DNA of 64,000 nt from Xanthobacteraceae bacterium (GTDB lineage: Bacteria; Pseudomonadota; Alphaproteobacteria; Rhizobiales; Xanthobacteraceae), in contig JAIESR010000006.1 in assembly GCA_019745775.1 (NCBI GenBank), forward strand, positions 62,001 to 126,000. The letters run 5' to 3'. The notes under the pieces were generated by a model. It made no database searches. It was not told where the DNA came from and saw nothing but the letters and a program-made list of their open reading frames with translations. The position numbers were made by a program, and so were the translations under genes. Positions 34,839 through 44,700 of this stretch are shown piece after piece (position 1 is the first letter of the stretch; each line of letters starts with the position of its first letter).

Positions 34839-36053
34839 TCAGTTCCGCCGGTGCGGGCCCCAGGGACCGGGCTGACCCTGGTCCTGAGCCGATTGGCCGC
34901 CGATCTCAACCGGCGGCTGCGACGGCAGGAACGGCTTGTCCCCACCAGTGCCGACCGGTGTCGGCGGCCCGGACGGCGGCGTGGCCGGCCCGGTCGGCGA
35001 CCAGGGGCCGCCCGGTTCGCCGTGGCCTTCCGCTTGCTCCCGCGATGTGTCCGGCTCCGGCAGAGCGATCGGTCCGGGGTCGTGTCCGCCGGCAAAGCGC
35101 ACGATCGCCTCGACCCGGCTGTCGATCGAGGGATGCGTGGCGAACAGGTCGGCAATGCCTGAACGCGGGTTGTCGACGCACATCTCCATGACCGCCGAGG
35201 TCGCGCCCTCGAGTTCGCCCCGGTTCTCGATCTTGCGCAGCGCCGAGATCATGGCGTCGGGGTTCTTGGTGAGCTCGACCGCGCCGGCGTCGGCGAGATA
35301 TTCGCGCTTACGCGACAGCGCGAAGCGGATGACGATCGACAGGAGCCAGGCTACCGCGATCATCACCAGCGCAATGATGATCGCGATCACGACGCCGCCG
35401 GCGCCCTTGCCGCTGTCCCCGCTGCTCCTGCTGCCGCGGCCGAAGCGGAAACCGCCCCGGAACAGCAGGCGGAACACCATCTCGGCCAAGAACGAGATGA
35501 CGCCGGCCATGATCACCGCGATCACCAGCATGCGCACGTCGCCGTTCCGGATATGGGTCAATTCGTGGCCGAGCACGGCTTCAAGCTCGGCATCGCTGAG
35601 CTGATCGACCAGCCGCGATGTGACTGTGATCGAATATTGTTTCTCGTTGAGGCCGGTCGCGAAGGCATTCAGCGCGTTGCTCTCCATGACCTTGAGCTTG
35701 GGCATGGTGATGCCGCGCGAAATACACATGTTCTCGAGCAGATTGTAGACACGCGGATTATCCTGGCGGCCGATCTCGTGGCCGCCGGTCAGCGCGTCGA
35801 TCATCTTCAGGTGGAACTTGTAGGCGATCGCCATCCATATCAGCGTGCCGATGGTCACCCAGGGCAGTGCCTGGATGAGATCGCGCCACGCCGCGCGCAA
35901 CAGCCATTCGATCGAGGCATTGCCCGCCATCAGCGCCTCGGCGAGCAGTGCGCCGGCGAACGTCATCACATAGACCAGGAAGAACAGCCCGATCAGCAGC
36001 GCGATCGAGCGGCGCCTGTTCGACTGGATATGGGTGTAGAGGCCGTAGGCCAT
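34839..36053 (-). CDS. HtpX-like M48 family zinc metalloprotease
   Basis: This 404-residue inner-membrane protease has the HEXXH zinc site as LGHELTHIRNGD near residues 162-173, with a third ligand probably in KREYLADAGAVEL near 255. Hydrophobic helices lie at about 17-37, 60-78, 180-200 and 225-250. The C-terminal 80 residues are Pro/Gly-rich and disordered-looking, which is an unusual extension for HtpX-like proteases. Such enzymes degrade misfolded membrane proteins. Its neighbour on the same strand is lemA, a pairing common in bacteria, though here a 190-base inverted repeat lies between the two genes. Whether both are one transcript is uncertain because of that element. Confidence 0.9.
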   Translation of the reverse strand: MAYGLYTHIQSNRRRSIALLIGLFFLVYVMTFAGALLAEALMAGNASIEWLLRAAWRDLIQALPWVTIGTLIWMAIAYKFHLKMIDALTGGHEIGRQDNPRVYNLLENMCISRGITMPKLKVMESNALNAFATGLNEKQYSITVTSRLVDQLSDAELEAVLGHELTHIRNGDVRMLVIAVIMAGVISFLAEMVFRLLFRGGFRFGRGSRSSGDSGKGAGGVVIAIIIALVMIAVAWLLSIVIRFALSRKREYLADAGAVELTKNPDAMISALRKIENRGELEGATSAVMEMCVDNPRSGIADLFATHPSIDSRVEAIVRFAGGHDPGPIALPEPDTSREQAEGHGEPGGPWSPTGPATPPSGPPTPVGTGGDKPFLPSQPPVEIGGQSAQDQGQPGPWGPHRRN

Positions 36054-36073
36054 GGGGTTGAACTGCGTTGCGT

Positions 36074-36263
36074 GTCCCGGGCGCGATGCGGCACCATTAG
36101 CGCGTTTGCGCGCGTCTTAACGCGCTATGGTGACGCGTTGCAGACCCGGGACCCCGGTTTCTAGCTCGGCAAAAGGAACCGGGGTCCCGGATCCGCGGCG
36201 CGTCACTTCGTGCTTGCCATAGCGCGTTGAGACGCGCGTAAACGCGCTGATGGCGTCCGGGAC
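36074..36263. repeat. 190-bp interrupted inverted repeat between lemA and the htpX-like gene
   Basis: The two halves of this stretch fold back on each other. A 32-base outer arm (36099-36130) pairs with 36217-36248 with two mismatches. A 7-base piece (36131-36137 with 36199-36205) and a perfect 14-bp inner stem (36146-36159 with 36177-36190) follow, and the short end pieces gtcccgg / ccgggac close it. No open frame of note lies inside. It could be a mobile palindromic element, and on RNA it would form a long hairpin between two co-directional genes. Confidence 0.75.
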
Positions 36264-36269
36264 AAGAGA

Positions 36270-36833
36270 TCAGAATTTCACCTGCGGCGCCTGGCCGACT
36301 GTCGCGCGCTCGGTGCCGAGGTCGAAGAATTCCTTCTGCGTGAAGCCGGTCGGGCCGGCGATCAGCACCGCCGGGAACTGCTGGATGCCGGTGTTGTATT
36401 CCTGAACCGCGTTGTTGAAGAAGCGGCGGGCAGCGGCGATCTTGTTCTCGAGGTCCGAGAGCTCCATCTGCAGCTGCTGGAAATTCTGGTTCGCCTTCAG
36501 GTCCGGATAGGCCTCGGACAGGGCGAACAGCTGGCGCAAGGCACCGGTGAGCATGTTCTCGGCCTGCGCCATCTGCGCCGGACCCTGCGCCGTCATCGCG
36601 GCGTTGCGCGCCTGCACCACCGCTTCGAGCGTGCCGCGCTCGTGCGAGGCATAGCCCTTCACCGTTTCAACCAGATTGGGCACGAGATCGTGGCGCTGCT
36701 TGAGCTGCACGTCGACGTCCGCGAACGCCTGGTTGACCCGCTGCCGCATGGCGACGAGGCCGTTGTAGAGGATGATGACCCAGATCACGAGGAGGGCGAT
36801 CGCGCCAAGGACAATCCAGGTGGTGGTAGTCAT
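36270..36833 (-). CDS. LemA family protein
   Basis: This 187-residue protein has an N-terminal membrane helix (about residues 5-24) followed by a four-helix bundle. LemA marks are YNGLVAMRQRVNQAFADVDV, QLKQRHDLVPNLVETVKGYA and EAYPDLKANQNFQQLQMELS, then NTGIQQFPAVLIAGPTGFTQ near the end. LemA proteins are membrane anchored with most of the chain outside; their role is unclear but they are often encoded with HtpX-like M48 proteases, as here. The ATG at 36833 (MTTTTWIVLG) begins right before the helix; a longer open frame upstream is not used. Confidence 0.93.
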   Translation of the reverse strand: MTTTTWIVLGAIALLVIWVIILYNGLVAMRQRVNQAFADVDVQLKQRHDLVPNLVETVKGYASHERGTLEAVVQARNAAMTAQGPAQMAQAENMLTGALRQLFALSEAYPDLKANQNFQQLQMELSDLENKIAAARRFFNNAVQEYNTGIQQFPAVLIAGPTGFTQKEFFDLGTERATVGQAPQVKF

Positions 36834-37012
36834 GGGGAAAGGGCTCCGGAGGGGGTGCTGTGCGCGCCTAAAGTACCGCAAGTCCTGTTGCCAGCGATAG
36901 TCGGCGGAACGGCGGAAAGGTTCATAACATGGACACGAGTTCATGCGGCTGAACCGGGAGCCTTCGAGTGCGTTCTTAGGTTGAATCACCCCCAACGTGA
37001 CGATTTACCGGC

Positions 37013-38473
37013 ATGAATTTGATGACCAGATCGCAGGCCGGCGCTGCCCCGGCGATTGTCGATACCGACATTCCCGCCCGGCTCGACCGACTGCCCTGGG
37101 GGAGCTTCCATACGCTCGTGGTCGCGGCGCTCGGTGTGACCTGGATTCTCGACGGCCTGGAAGTGACGCTCGCCGGTGCGGTGTCAGGCGCGCTCAAGGA
37201 CAGCCCGGTGCTGCAATTCACCAATACCGACGTCGGCATCGCCGCCAGCGCCTATGTCGCCGGCGCGGTGCTGGGCGCGATCTTCTTCGGCTGGCTCACC
37301 GACCGGTTCGGGCGCAAGAGGCTGTTCTTCATCACGCTCGCAGTCTACCTCTTCGCCACCGCTGCCACCGCCTTTACCTGGAATTTGTGGAGCTTCGTCG
37401 TCTGCCGCTTCATCACCGGCGCCGGCATCGGCGGTGAATACACCGCGATCAACTCGACCATCCAGGAATTGATCCCGGCGCGCTACCGCGGCTGGACCGA
37501 TCTCGTCATCAACGGCAGCTTCTGGATCGGTGCCGCGATCGGCGCGATCGGTTCGATCGTGCTGCTCGATCCGACGGTACTCGGCGGCGACCTCGGCTGG
37601 CGCGCCGCCTTCCTGATCGGTGCGATGCTCGGCGTCGTCGTCTTCCTGATGCGGATTTGGATTCCGGAATCGCCGCGCTGGCTGATGACGCACGGCCGCG
37701 TCGCCGAAGCGGAGGCCATCGTTGCGGCGATCGAAAGCGACTTCCGCCGCCGCAAGCTAGTGATCCCGGCCGGCGAATTGCCGCGCATCCGGCTGCGTGC
37801 CCGTTCGCACACGCCGCTTTCCGAGGTCGCGCGCACGCTATTCCGCGACCAGCGTCGGCGCACCGCGGTCGGTCTCACGCTGATGGCGTCGCAGGCTTTC
37901 TTCTACAATGCGATCTTCTTCACCTATGCGCTGATCCTGACCGACTTCTACGGCATCCGCTCCGAAAGCGTCGGCTGGTACATCCTGCCGTTCGCGGTCG
38001 GCAACTTCCTCGGCCCGGTGTTCCTCGGCCGCTTCTTCGACACGATCGGGCGCCGGCCGATGATCGCGGCAACCTACGCCGTGTCCGGCGTGCTGCTCGC
38101 CATCACCGGCTACCTGTTCGCGATCGAGGTGCTCAGCGCGGGGCAGCAGACCGTCGCGTGGATGGTGATCTTCTTCTTCGCCTCGACCGCGGCAAGCTCG
38201 GCCTATCTCACGGTGAGCGAGACCTTCCCGCTCGAGGTGCGTGCGCTTGCCATCGCCTTCTTCTTTGCGATCGGCACCGGCATCGGCGGCGTCGCCGGCC
38301 CGTGGCTGTTTGGCCTGCTTATCGACACCGGCTCGCGCTGGAGCGTGTTCGGCGGATACCTGCTTGGCGCCGTGCTGATGCTCGCCGCCGCGGTGGTCGC
38401 GTTCCGCTATGCCGTGCCCGCCGAGCGCAAGCCGCTCGAAGCGATCAGTCGCCCGCTGGCGGCGGTCGACTAA
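37013..38473 (+). CDS. MFS transporter (sugar/aromatic-acid symporter type)
   Basis: This 486-residue major facilitator protein has about twelve membrane helices. The loop 2-3 signature is GWLTDRFGRKRLFFITL near residues 97-113, repeated in the second half as GRFFDTIGRRPMIAATY. The GAGIGGEYTAINSTIQELIP block and RIWIPESPRWLMTHGRVAEA are typical of the sugar-porter / aromatic-acid:H+ symporter group. Two gamma-resorcylate-decarboxylase-like genes follow after 75 bases, so the natural substrate may be a hydroxybenzoate. That is inference from context only. The ATG at 37013 has no strong ribosome-binding site; ATG at 37022 is a second choice. Confidence 0.9.
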   Translation: MNLMTRSQAGAAPAIVDTDIPARLDRLPWGSFHTLVVAALGVTWILDGLEVTLAGAVSGALKDSPVLQFTNTDVGIAASAYVAGAVLGAIFFGWLTDRFGRKRLFFITLAVYLFATAATAFTWNLWSFVVCRFITGAGIGGEYTAINSTIQELIPARYRGWTDLVINGSFWIGAAIGAIGSIVLLDPTVLGGDLGWRAAFLIGAMLGVVVFLMRIWIPESPRWLMTHGRVAEAEAIVAAIESDFRRRKLVIPAGELPRIRLRARSHTPLSEVARTLFRDQRRRTAVGLTLMASQAFFYNAIFFTYALILTDFYGIRSESVGWYILPFAVGNFLGPVFLGRFFDTIGRRPMIAATYAVSGVLLAITGYLFAIEVLSAGQQTVAWMVIFFFASTAASSAYLTVSETFPLEVRALAIAFFFAIGTGIGGVAGPWLFGLLIDTGSRWSVFGGYLLGAVLMLAAAVVAFRYAVPAERKPLEAISRPLAAVD

Positions 38474-38548
38474 CCCGTTCCCGCGCCCTTGCTTGTTGGC
38501 CTTATCCGCGTCTTGATACGCGCGGTTGTGCCGGGAGGTGGGGCGGTC

Positions 38549-39532
38549 ATGCGGGGCAAGGTCGGGCTCGAGGAGCATTTTGCAATTCCGGAAACGCTCG
38601 ACGATTCACGCGGCTTCTTCCCGGAGCACATCTGGGGCGAGCTGAAGGCGCGGCTCCTTGATCTGCATGACAATCGCCTGCGGCTGATGGACGAGCATGG
38701 CATCGAGATGATGCTGCTCTCGCTCAACGCTCCGGTGGTGCAGGCGATCCCCGATCCGGCGCGCGCCAATGACGTCGCCCGCAAGGCCAACGACTATCTT
38801 GCGCGCGAGATCCAGAAGCGCCCCGGCCGCTTCCAGGGCCTCGCTGCACTGCCGATGCAGGACCCCGACATGGCGATCCGCGAGCTCGACCGTTCGATCC
38901 GCGATCTCGGCTTCAAGGGCGTCCTGGTCAACGGCTTCTCGCAGGTCGGCGACGCCGACACCGTCGTGTATTACGACATGCCGCAATACCGGCCGTTCTG
39001 GAGCGTGCTCGAACAGCTCGACGTGCCGTTCTATCTGCACCCGCGCAATCCGCTCAGACGCGATGCGCGCATTTATGCAGGCGCGGAGTGGCTGCTCGGC
39101 CCGAGCTGGGCCTTCGGGCAGGAGACGGCCGTGCACGCGTTGCGTCTGATGGGATCGGGCCTGTTCGACGAGCACCCGAAGCTTTCGATCGTGCTCGGCC
39201 ACATGGGCGAGGGGCTGCCGTTCAGCATGTGGCGGGTCGACAATTGCAATGCGTGGGTCGAGGACCGGCACAGCTATCCGGCCAAGCGCAAGATCGCGGA
39301 TTATTTCTTGGAAAACTTCTACATCACCACATCGGGTAACTTCCGCACCCAGGCGCTGATCAACGCCATGCTCGAGATCGGCGCCGACCGCATCATGTTT
39401 TCGACCGACTGGCCGTTCGAGAACATCGATCATGCAGCGATCTGGTTCGACGCCGCCGACATCAGCGAGAACGACCGCCTCAAGATCGGCCGCACCAACG
39501 CGATCGACCTGTTCAAGCTGGGATTGAGCTGA
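38549..39532 (+). CDS. Gamma-resorcylate decarboxylase-like amidohydrolase (first of a tandem pair)
   Basis: This 327-residue amidohydrolase-superfamily protein closely resembles the 2,6-dihydroxybenzoate (gamma-resorcylate) decarboxylases of rhizobia. It starts MRGKVGLEEHFAIPETL, with E8 and H10 as metal ligands. LVNGFSQVGD, VPFYLHPRNP, LGHMGEGLPFSMWR and FSTDWPFENIDHA hold the remaining ligands and catalytic Asp. Such enzymes reversibly decarboxylate hydroxybenzoates to phenols in the cytoplasm, with zinc or manganese. The ATG at 38549 follows a GGGAGG ribosome-binding site. Its TGA overlaps the ATG of a paralogue by one base. An MFS transporter gene precedes it. The true substrate is inferred. 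Confidence 0.88.
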   Translation: MRGKVGLEEHFAIPETLDDSRGFFPEHIWGELKARLLDLHDNRLRLMDEHGIEMMLLSLNAPVVQAIPDPARANDVARKANDYLAREIQKRPGRFQGLAALPMQDPDMAIRELDRSIRDLGFKGVLVNGFSQVGDADTVVYYDMPQYRPFWSVLEQLDVPFYLHPRNPLRRDARIYAGAEWLLGPSWAFGQETAVHALRLMGSGLFDEHPKLSIVLGHMGEGLPFSMWRVDNCNAWVEDRHSYPAKRKIADYFLENFYITTSGNFRTQALINAMLEIGADRIMFSTDWPFENIDHAAIWFDAADISENDRLKIGRTNAIDLFKLGLS

Positions 39533-40518
39533 TGAAGGGCAAGATCGGGCTCGAAGAGCATTTCGCGGTGCCGGACACCGCGCTCAATCCGCGCGGCACC
39601 TATTCCGACGTCACCTGGGCCGAGCTCAAGGGCCGGCTGCTCGATCTCCACGGCGAGCGGCTGGCGCTGATGGACCAGCACGGCATCGAGATGATGGTGG
39701 TCTCGCTCAATGCGCCGGCGGTGCAGGCGGTGCCCGATCCGAAGGCGGCGGTGGCGCTGGCGCGGCAGGCGAACGACGCGCTGGCCGATGAGGTCGCCAG
39801 GCGCCCGGACCGGTTTCAGGCATTGGCCGCGGTCGCGATGCAGGATCCGGACGCGGCGATCGCGGAGCTTGAGCGCGCGATCAAGGACCTCGGCTTCAAG
39901 GGCGTGCTGGTCAACGGCTTCTCGCAGATCGGCAGCGATCCCGACAGCGCGGTCTACTACGACCTGCCGCAATACCGGCCGTTCTGGGCGGCGGTCGAGC
40001 GGCTCGGCGTGCCGTTCTATCTGCATCCGCGCAGCCCGCTGCCGCGCGACGCGCGGCTCTATGCCGGCCATCCCTGGATGATGGGCGCGGCCTGGGCGTT
40101 CGGCAACGAAACCGCCGTGCATGCGCTGCGGCTGATCGGCTCGGGCCTGTTCGACGAGCATCCGAAGCTCGCGGTCGTGCTCGGCCACCTGGGCGAGAAC
40201 ATCCCGTTCGGCCTCTGGCGCATCGACCACTGCAACGCCACCGCCTCGAAGACCGACGGCCACAAGGCCAGGCGGCCGATCGCCGACTACGTCCGCGAGA
40301 ATTTCTACGTCACTACATCCGGCAATTTCAGCACCTCCGCGCTTATCCTCACCATGGCGGAACTCGGCGCCGACCGGGTCATGTTCTCGGTCGACTGGCC
40401 GTTCGAGGAGATCGCGCATGCCGCGACCTGGTTCGACGCCCTCGATATTGGCGAAAGTGACCGGCTGAAGATCGGCCGCACCAATGCGGCGCGGCTCCTC
40501 AAGCTGGCTGTGACTTAG
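39532..40518 (+). CDS. Gamma-resorcylate decarboxylase-like amidohydrolase (second of a tandem pair)
   Basis: This 328-residue protein is a paralogue of the gene before it: MKGKIGLEEHFAVPDTALN, LLDLHGERLALMDQHGIEMM, LVNGFSQIGSDPDSAVYYDL, LGHLGENIPFGLWRIDHC and FSVDWPFEEIAHA align along the whole length. All metal-binding and catalytic residues are kept, so both copies should be active. The pair may be subunits of one enzyme, or act on different hydroxybenzoates. It starts one base inside the stop codon of the first gene (TGATG), so the two are translated together. No aromatic-ring dioxygenase or other catabolic gene follows, so the pathway must be completed elsewhere. Confidence 0.88.
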   Translation: MKGKIGLEEHFAVPDTALNPRGTYSDVTWAELKGRLLDLHGERLALMDQHGIEMMVVSLNAPAVQAVPDPKAAVALARQANDALADEVARRPDRFQALAAVAMQDPDAAIAELERAIKDLGFKGVLVNGFSQIGSDPDSAVYYDLPQYRPFWAAVERLGVPFYLHPRSPLPRDARLYAGHPWMMGAAWAFGNETAVHALRLIGSGLFDEHPKLAVVLGHLGENIPFGLWRIDHCNATASKTDGHKARRPIADYVRENFYVTTSGNFSTSALILTMAELGADRVMFSVDWPFEEIAHAATWFDALDIGESDRLKIGRTNAARLLKLAVT

Positions 40519-40624
40519 ACTAACGTCTCGTGCCTGCTTCGAACCCGGACGCCCGCGGCTGCGACCAATAGGGCAGCGTGGCGCGTTGCGCGCGCCATCC
40601 TTGGGCGCACCGGGGTTTCCTGAC

Positions 40625-41644
40625 ATGGCTGAACTGGACGTCGACGTGGCAGCGCTGGCGGAGCTGCGCCCGGGGGCACCTGTCGCAGCGCTGGTCGCGG
40701 CCATGGGCGCGCGCTGGAGGCCGCCGGTCCCGCGCGACCAGGGCTGGGTCAGGGCCGCCACGTCGACGCACGGCTTCACCGCGCGGCTCGACATAAACGG
40801 CCGCGTCGGCTCGCTCGACTTTCAGGAGCCGTTCCCCGCGACCACCCCGATCGCCGGGCTGTATCTCGGCATGTCGGCCAGGGCCGCATGCGACGCCGTG
40901 CCGAAGCTCGTGATGTTCCACCGCGCGGCGGCGCAGGGCGCCGAATACTCCGCGGCGGGGCTCGCAGGCGGCTGCCGTCTGGGCGCGGAATTCCTTGGGG
41001 GCAAGCTCCACAAGATCGCCCTGTTCGATCTCACCGCGAGGTATCCCGACAAGGTGGCGGTGCCCTATCCCGCGCCGGCCGGGCGGCCGGGCGATCCGTT
41101 CGAGGATCCGAACTTCAAGCTCGTGGTGCTGTCATCGCTGAAGGGCATCCAGGCGATCGATCTCGGGCAGCCGCAGGACCTGGCCGAGTTCGTGCTGCGG
41201 CGGAGCGTCGATCTTGAGAAGGAAGGCTGCGCGCCGATCCGTGAGGCCTACGACTATCTCGCGCGCTACCCGCTCACCGACGAGGACCTGGCCAAGGTCG
41301 AGGCGCTCAACTTCGACGGCGGCAACCCGATCTATCGCCACTTCCATTATTGCTGGGACGGCGAGGCGCGCGACTACGACGTGACGAGCATCAGCGGTAT
41401 CGCGCGGTTGACCAATCTGCGCGAGTTCAACCATGTCTCGATGCTGAAGCACTTCGATGCCGCGCATCTGGTCGGCCTCAACCAGCTCGAAACCCTCAGC
41501 TTCGAGTGCGGCTGCCGCAACCCCGAGCGCCTGCTCGAATTGCCGGCCCTAAGGTGGCTGACGTTCCATCGTCACGCCATCGCCGATGCGTCGCTGATCG
41601 CGACTTTCAGGCAACGCGGGATCACGGTCCGCGTGATCGGCTGA
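40625..41644 (+). CDS. Uncharacterised protein, possibly DUF6892-like with leucine-rich C-terminus
   Basis: I do not recognise this 339-residue protein with certainty. The N-terminal half (GLYLGMSARAACDAVPKLVM, FKLVVLSSLKGIQAIDLG) is an alpha/beta mix that reminds me of the DUF6892 family, some members of which are immunity-like. The C-terminal third reads as leucine-rich repeats: SISGIARLTNLREFNHVSML, AHLVGLNQLETLSFECGC, RLLELPALRWLTFHRHAI. There is no signal peptide or membrane segment, so it is cytoplasmic. It stands after the decarboxylase pair with a 106-base gap, and its stop is followed directly by a dispersed repeat. The ATG at 40625 is the first good methionine. Confidence 0.65.
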   Translation: MAELDVDVAALAELRPGAPVAALVAAMGARWRPPVPRDQGWVRAATSTHGFTARLDINGRVGSLDFQEPFPATTPIAGLYLGMSARAACDAVPKLVMFHRAAAQGAEYSAAGLAGGCRLGAEFLGGKLHKIALFDLTARYPDKVAVPYPAPAGRPGDPFEDPNFKLVVLSSLKGIQAIDLGQPQDLAEFVLRRSVDLEKEGCAPIREAYDYLARYPLTDEDLAKVEALNFDGGNPIYRHFHYCWDGEARDYDVTSISGIARLTNLREFNHVSMLKHFDAAHLVGLNQLETLSFECGCRNPERLLELPALRWLTFHRHAIADASLIATFRQRGITVRVIG

Positions 41645-41650
41645 GCGGAG

Positions 41651-41785
41651 CGCTTCCCATCTCAAACGGGTCTTTCCCCGCTCATTCCCGCGCAAGCGGG
41701 AATCCAGTCTTGAGCTCAACCTGGGTCCCCGCTTTCGCGGGGACGAGCGGGAGAGAGCCAGTCAACTTAACCGGGGAATGGTCTA
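41651..41785. repeat. Dispersed repeat, copy 1, ending on the smc stop codon
   Basis: This 135-base element is nearly the same as 53322-53455 (about nine-tenths identical by eye, one single-base gap). It carries two hairpins: attcccgcgcaagcgggaat and gtccccgctttcgcggggac, each with an 8-bp stem. It fills the gap between two convergent genes. Its last three bases (CTA) are the TAG stop codon of smc on the complement. The hairpins may also end transcription from both sides. Confidence 0.85.
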
Positions 41786-44700
41786 GCTCGCCTCGCGGAG
41801 CTTCACCGCGCCTTCGAGGTCGACCGACACGAGCTGCGACACGCCGCGCTCGGCCATGGTGACGCCGAACAGCCGGTTCATGCGCGCCATCGTGATTGGA
41901 TTGTGGGTGATGATCACGAAGCGGGTGTCGGTCGAGCGCGTCATCGTGTCGAGCAGGTCGCAGAAGCGCTCGATGTTGTGGTCGTCGAGCGGCGCGTCGA
42001 CCTCGTCCAGCACGCAGATCGGCGCCGGATTGGTGAGGAACACCGCGAAGATCAGCGCGAGCGCGGTCAGCGCCTGCTCGCCGCCCGAAAGCAGCGACAG
42101 CGTCGCCGGCTTCTTGCCGGGCGGCTTGGCGATGATCTCGAGACCGGCTTCGAGCGGATCGTCGGCCTCGACCAGCTGAAGCTCGGCGGTGCCGCCGCCG
42201 AACAGCTCGGTGAACAGCTTCTTGAAGTGGCCGTTGACGACTTCGAACGACGCCAGCAGGCGCTCGCGCGCTTCGCGGTTGAGGTTCTGGATGCCCTGGC
42301 GGAAGCGCTTGATCGCCTCGACCAGGTCGTCGCGCTCCTTGGTGAGATTGCCGTGCTGGGTTTCGACCTCGCGCAGCTCCTCTTCGGCGCGCAGGTTGAC
42401 CGCGCCCAGCCGCTCGCGCTCGCGGCGGATGCGGTCGAGCTTGGCCTCGACGTCGGCCACGGCGGGCAGCGCTTCGCCGGGCTTGATCTCGGCGAGCTCG
42501 GCCACCGCGGCCGGCTCGATCTCGAGCATCTCCTTGATCTCGTGCTCGATGTCCGCGAGCCGGCGGTTGGCGCCGACGAAGCGCTCCTCGGCGCGGGCGG
42601 CGTCCTCGCGGGCGGCGCCGACCGCTTCGAGCGCGGCGCGGGCGTCCTTGTCGGCGGCGGCGAGCGCGTTCTCGGCCTCGGCGAGCTTGTCGGCGGCGGC
42701 GCGGCGCGCCGCTTCGGCGGTCTCGATCTCGCTGATCAGGGCGGTGCGCTTCTCGGCGAAGGCGGCCGGCGCATCGTCGAGGCTTGCGCGCTCGGTCTTG
42801 GCTTCCTCGACGCGCTGTTCGAGGGTCAAAAGCTGCGAGGCGGCGCTTTCCCTGCGCGTCGTCCAGCCCTGACGTTCTGATCCAATCTGGGCCAGACGCC
42901 GCGCCGCGAGCTCGGCCTCGCGCGCGAACGCCTGCGCCTCGGCTCGCACTTCGGCGAGATGCACGCGATGGGTCTCGATCTCGCCGCGCACCGTGCCGAG
43001 CTTCGCCTCGATCTCGGAGGCCGCAGCGAGTTCGGCGATGCCGCGCGTGGCCTCGCCAAGGGCCGCGTTTGCTTCGTCGCGGCTGGCGACCAGGCGGGTC
43101 CTTGCCTCGGTCAGCGCCGACACGCGGGCGGCGTCGCGGCCGGCCTCGCGCTCGGCATTGGCGTGCTGCTCGCGCGCCGCGGCGGCCGCATGTTGCAGGT
43201 CGCGCCACTTGGCGCGGGCGTCGGTCTCGGCTTCAGAGGTGGCACGGACTTCCGCTTCCGCGGCCTCGACCGCCGCGCGCTTGGCGTCGACCTCGGCGCG
43301 CACCGTCTGCAATTCCGCCTCGATGTCGGCGAGGCGGTTCTTGCCGGCGAGCCGGCGCGCGGCGCCGGTCGGCGCATTGGCCGCAACCAGGAAGCCATCC
43401 CAGCGCCAGAGGTCGCCGTCCTTGGAAACGAGCCGCTGGCCGGGCTTGAGCATCGGCACGAGACGCGCCGCGTCGGATTTCTCGATCACGCCGATCTGCG
43501 CCAGGCGCCGCCCGAGCTCGGCCGGCGCCTGGACGTGCTGCGCCAGCGATTCGGCGCCGTCCGGCAGCTTCGGATCGCCGGGCTCGATCGTGGCGCCGGC
43601 CCAGCGCATCGGCGAGGAGGGGTCGACGGTGGCTTCAAGATCGTCGCCGAGCGCCGCACCGAGCGCGGCCTCGTACCCCTTGGCGACGGCGATGTCGTCG
43701 ATCACAGACGGCCAAAGGCTCTTGGTGTCGACATGCAGGAGCTTGGCGAGCGTCTTCGCCTCGGTGTCGAGCCGCTGCGCGCGGCGCTCGGCTTCGAGCA
43801 GCGGATGGCGAGAGATGTCGAGCGCCTGCCGCGCGGCGGAATGCGCGGCCTCGGCGCGCACCGCGACCGCTTCCGCCTCGGTGACCGCGGCCTGTGCGGT
43901 ATCGGCGGCCTGCGACAGCGCGACCAGATCGGGCCGGCCGGCGGTCGAGACGCCGAGCTGCGTCAGCTCGGCCTCGACTCCGGAAAGCTCCTGGTCGAGG
44001 CTCGCCCGGCGCCTGCCTTGCGCATCGATCGCGGCCTGCAACTGATTGCGCCGCGCGGTGAGCTCGGCGAGGGTGGCGGTCAGTTCGCTGAAAGTCTTTT
44101 CCGCCGCGGCGAGCACCGCATCGGCGGCGGCGACGCGCTGGTCGGCGTCGGTGCGCTTGCCGGCATTGGCGGCGGCTTCGCGCTGGAGCGTCGCTTCTTC
44201 CTCGACGAAGCGCGCCAGCGCCGCCTCGGCGTCCGCCGCCTGCCGCCGCTCGCGCTCGATGTCGGCGGCAAGCTGAACCAGCCGCTGGTCGAGCTCGACC
44301 ATGCGGTTCCGGGCTCGGGTCTCTTCCTGCTCCAGCGTCTCGCGCGCGATCACCAGCCGTTGCAGTCCCGACGCGGCGCGGGCTTCGGCGTCGCGCAGCG
44401 GCGGCATGGCGGTGGAGGCCTCGGCCTGGCGGCTTTGCGCCTGCGCCTGCTCGCCGGTCCTGTCGCCGACCACGCGGACCGCGACGTTGCGGGCCTGCTC
44501 GGCTTCGGCGAGCTCGGCATTGGCGCCGACCCAGCGCAGATGAAACAGCGTCGCCTCGGCGGTGCGCACCTGCGCCGCGATGTTGCGGTAGCGGACCGCC
44601 TGACGCGCCTGCTTCTTGAGCGAATCGACCTGGCCGGCGAGCTGGTTGATGACGTCCTCGATACGGGCGAGGTTCTGCTCGGCGGCGCGCAGCCGCAGCT

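Noticed and set aside
40525-40560. A stretch resembling a tRNA T-loop (cttcgaaccc)
   Set aside because: The flanking bases do not form the 5-bp T-stem, and no anticodon or acceptor stem can be drawn. It is not a tRNA.
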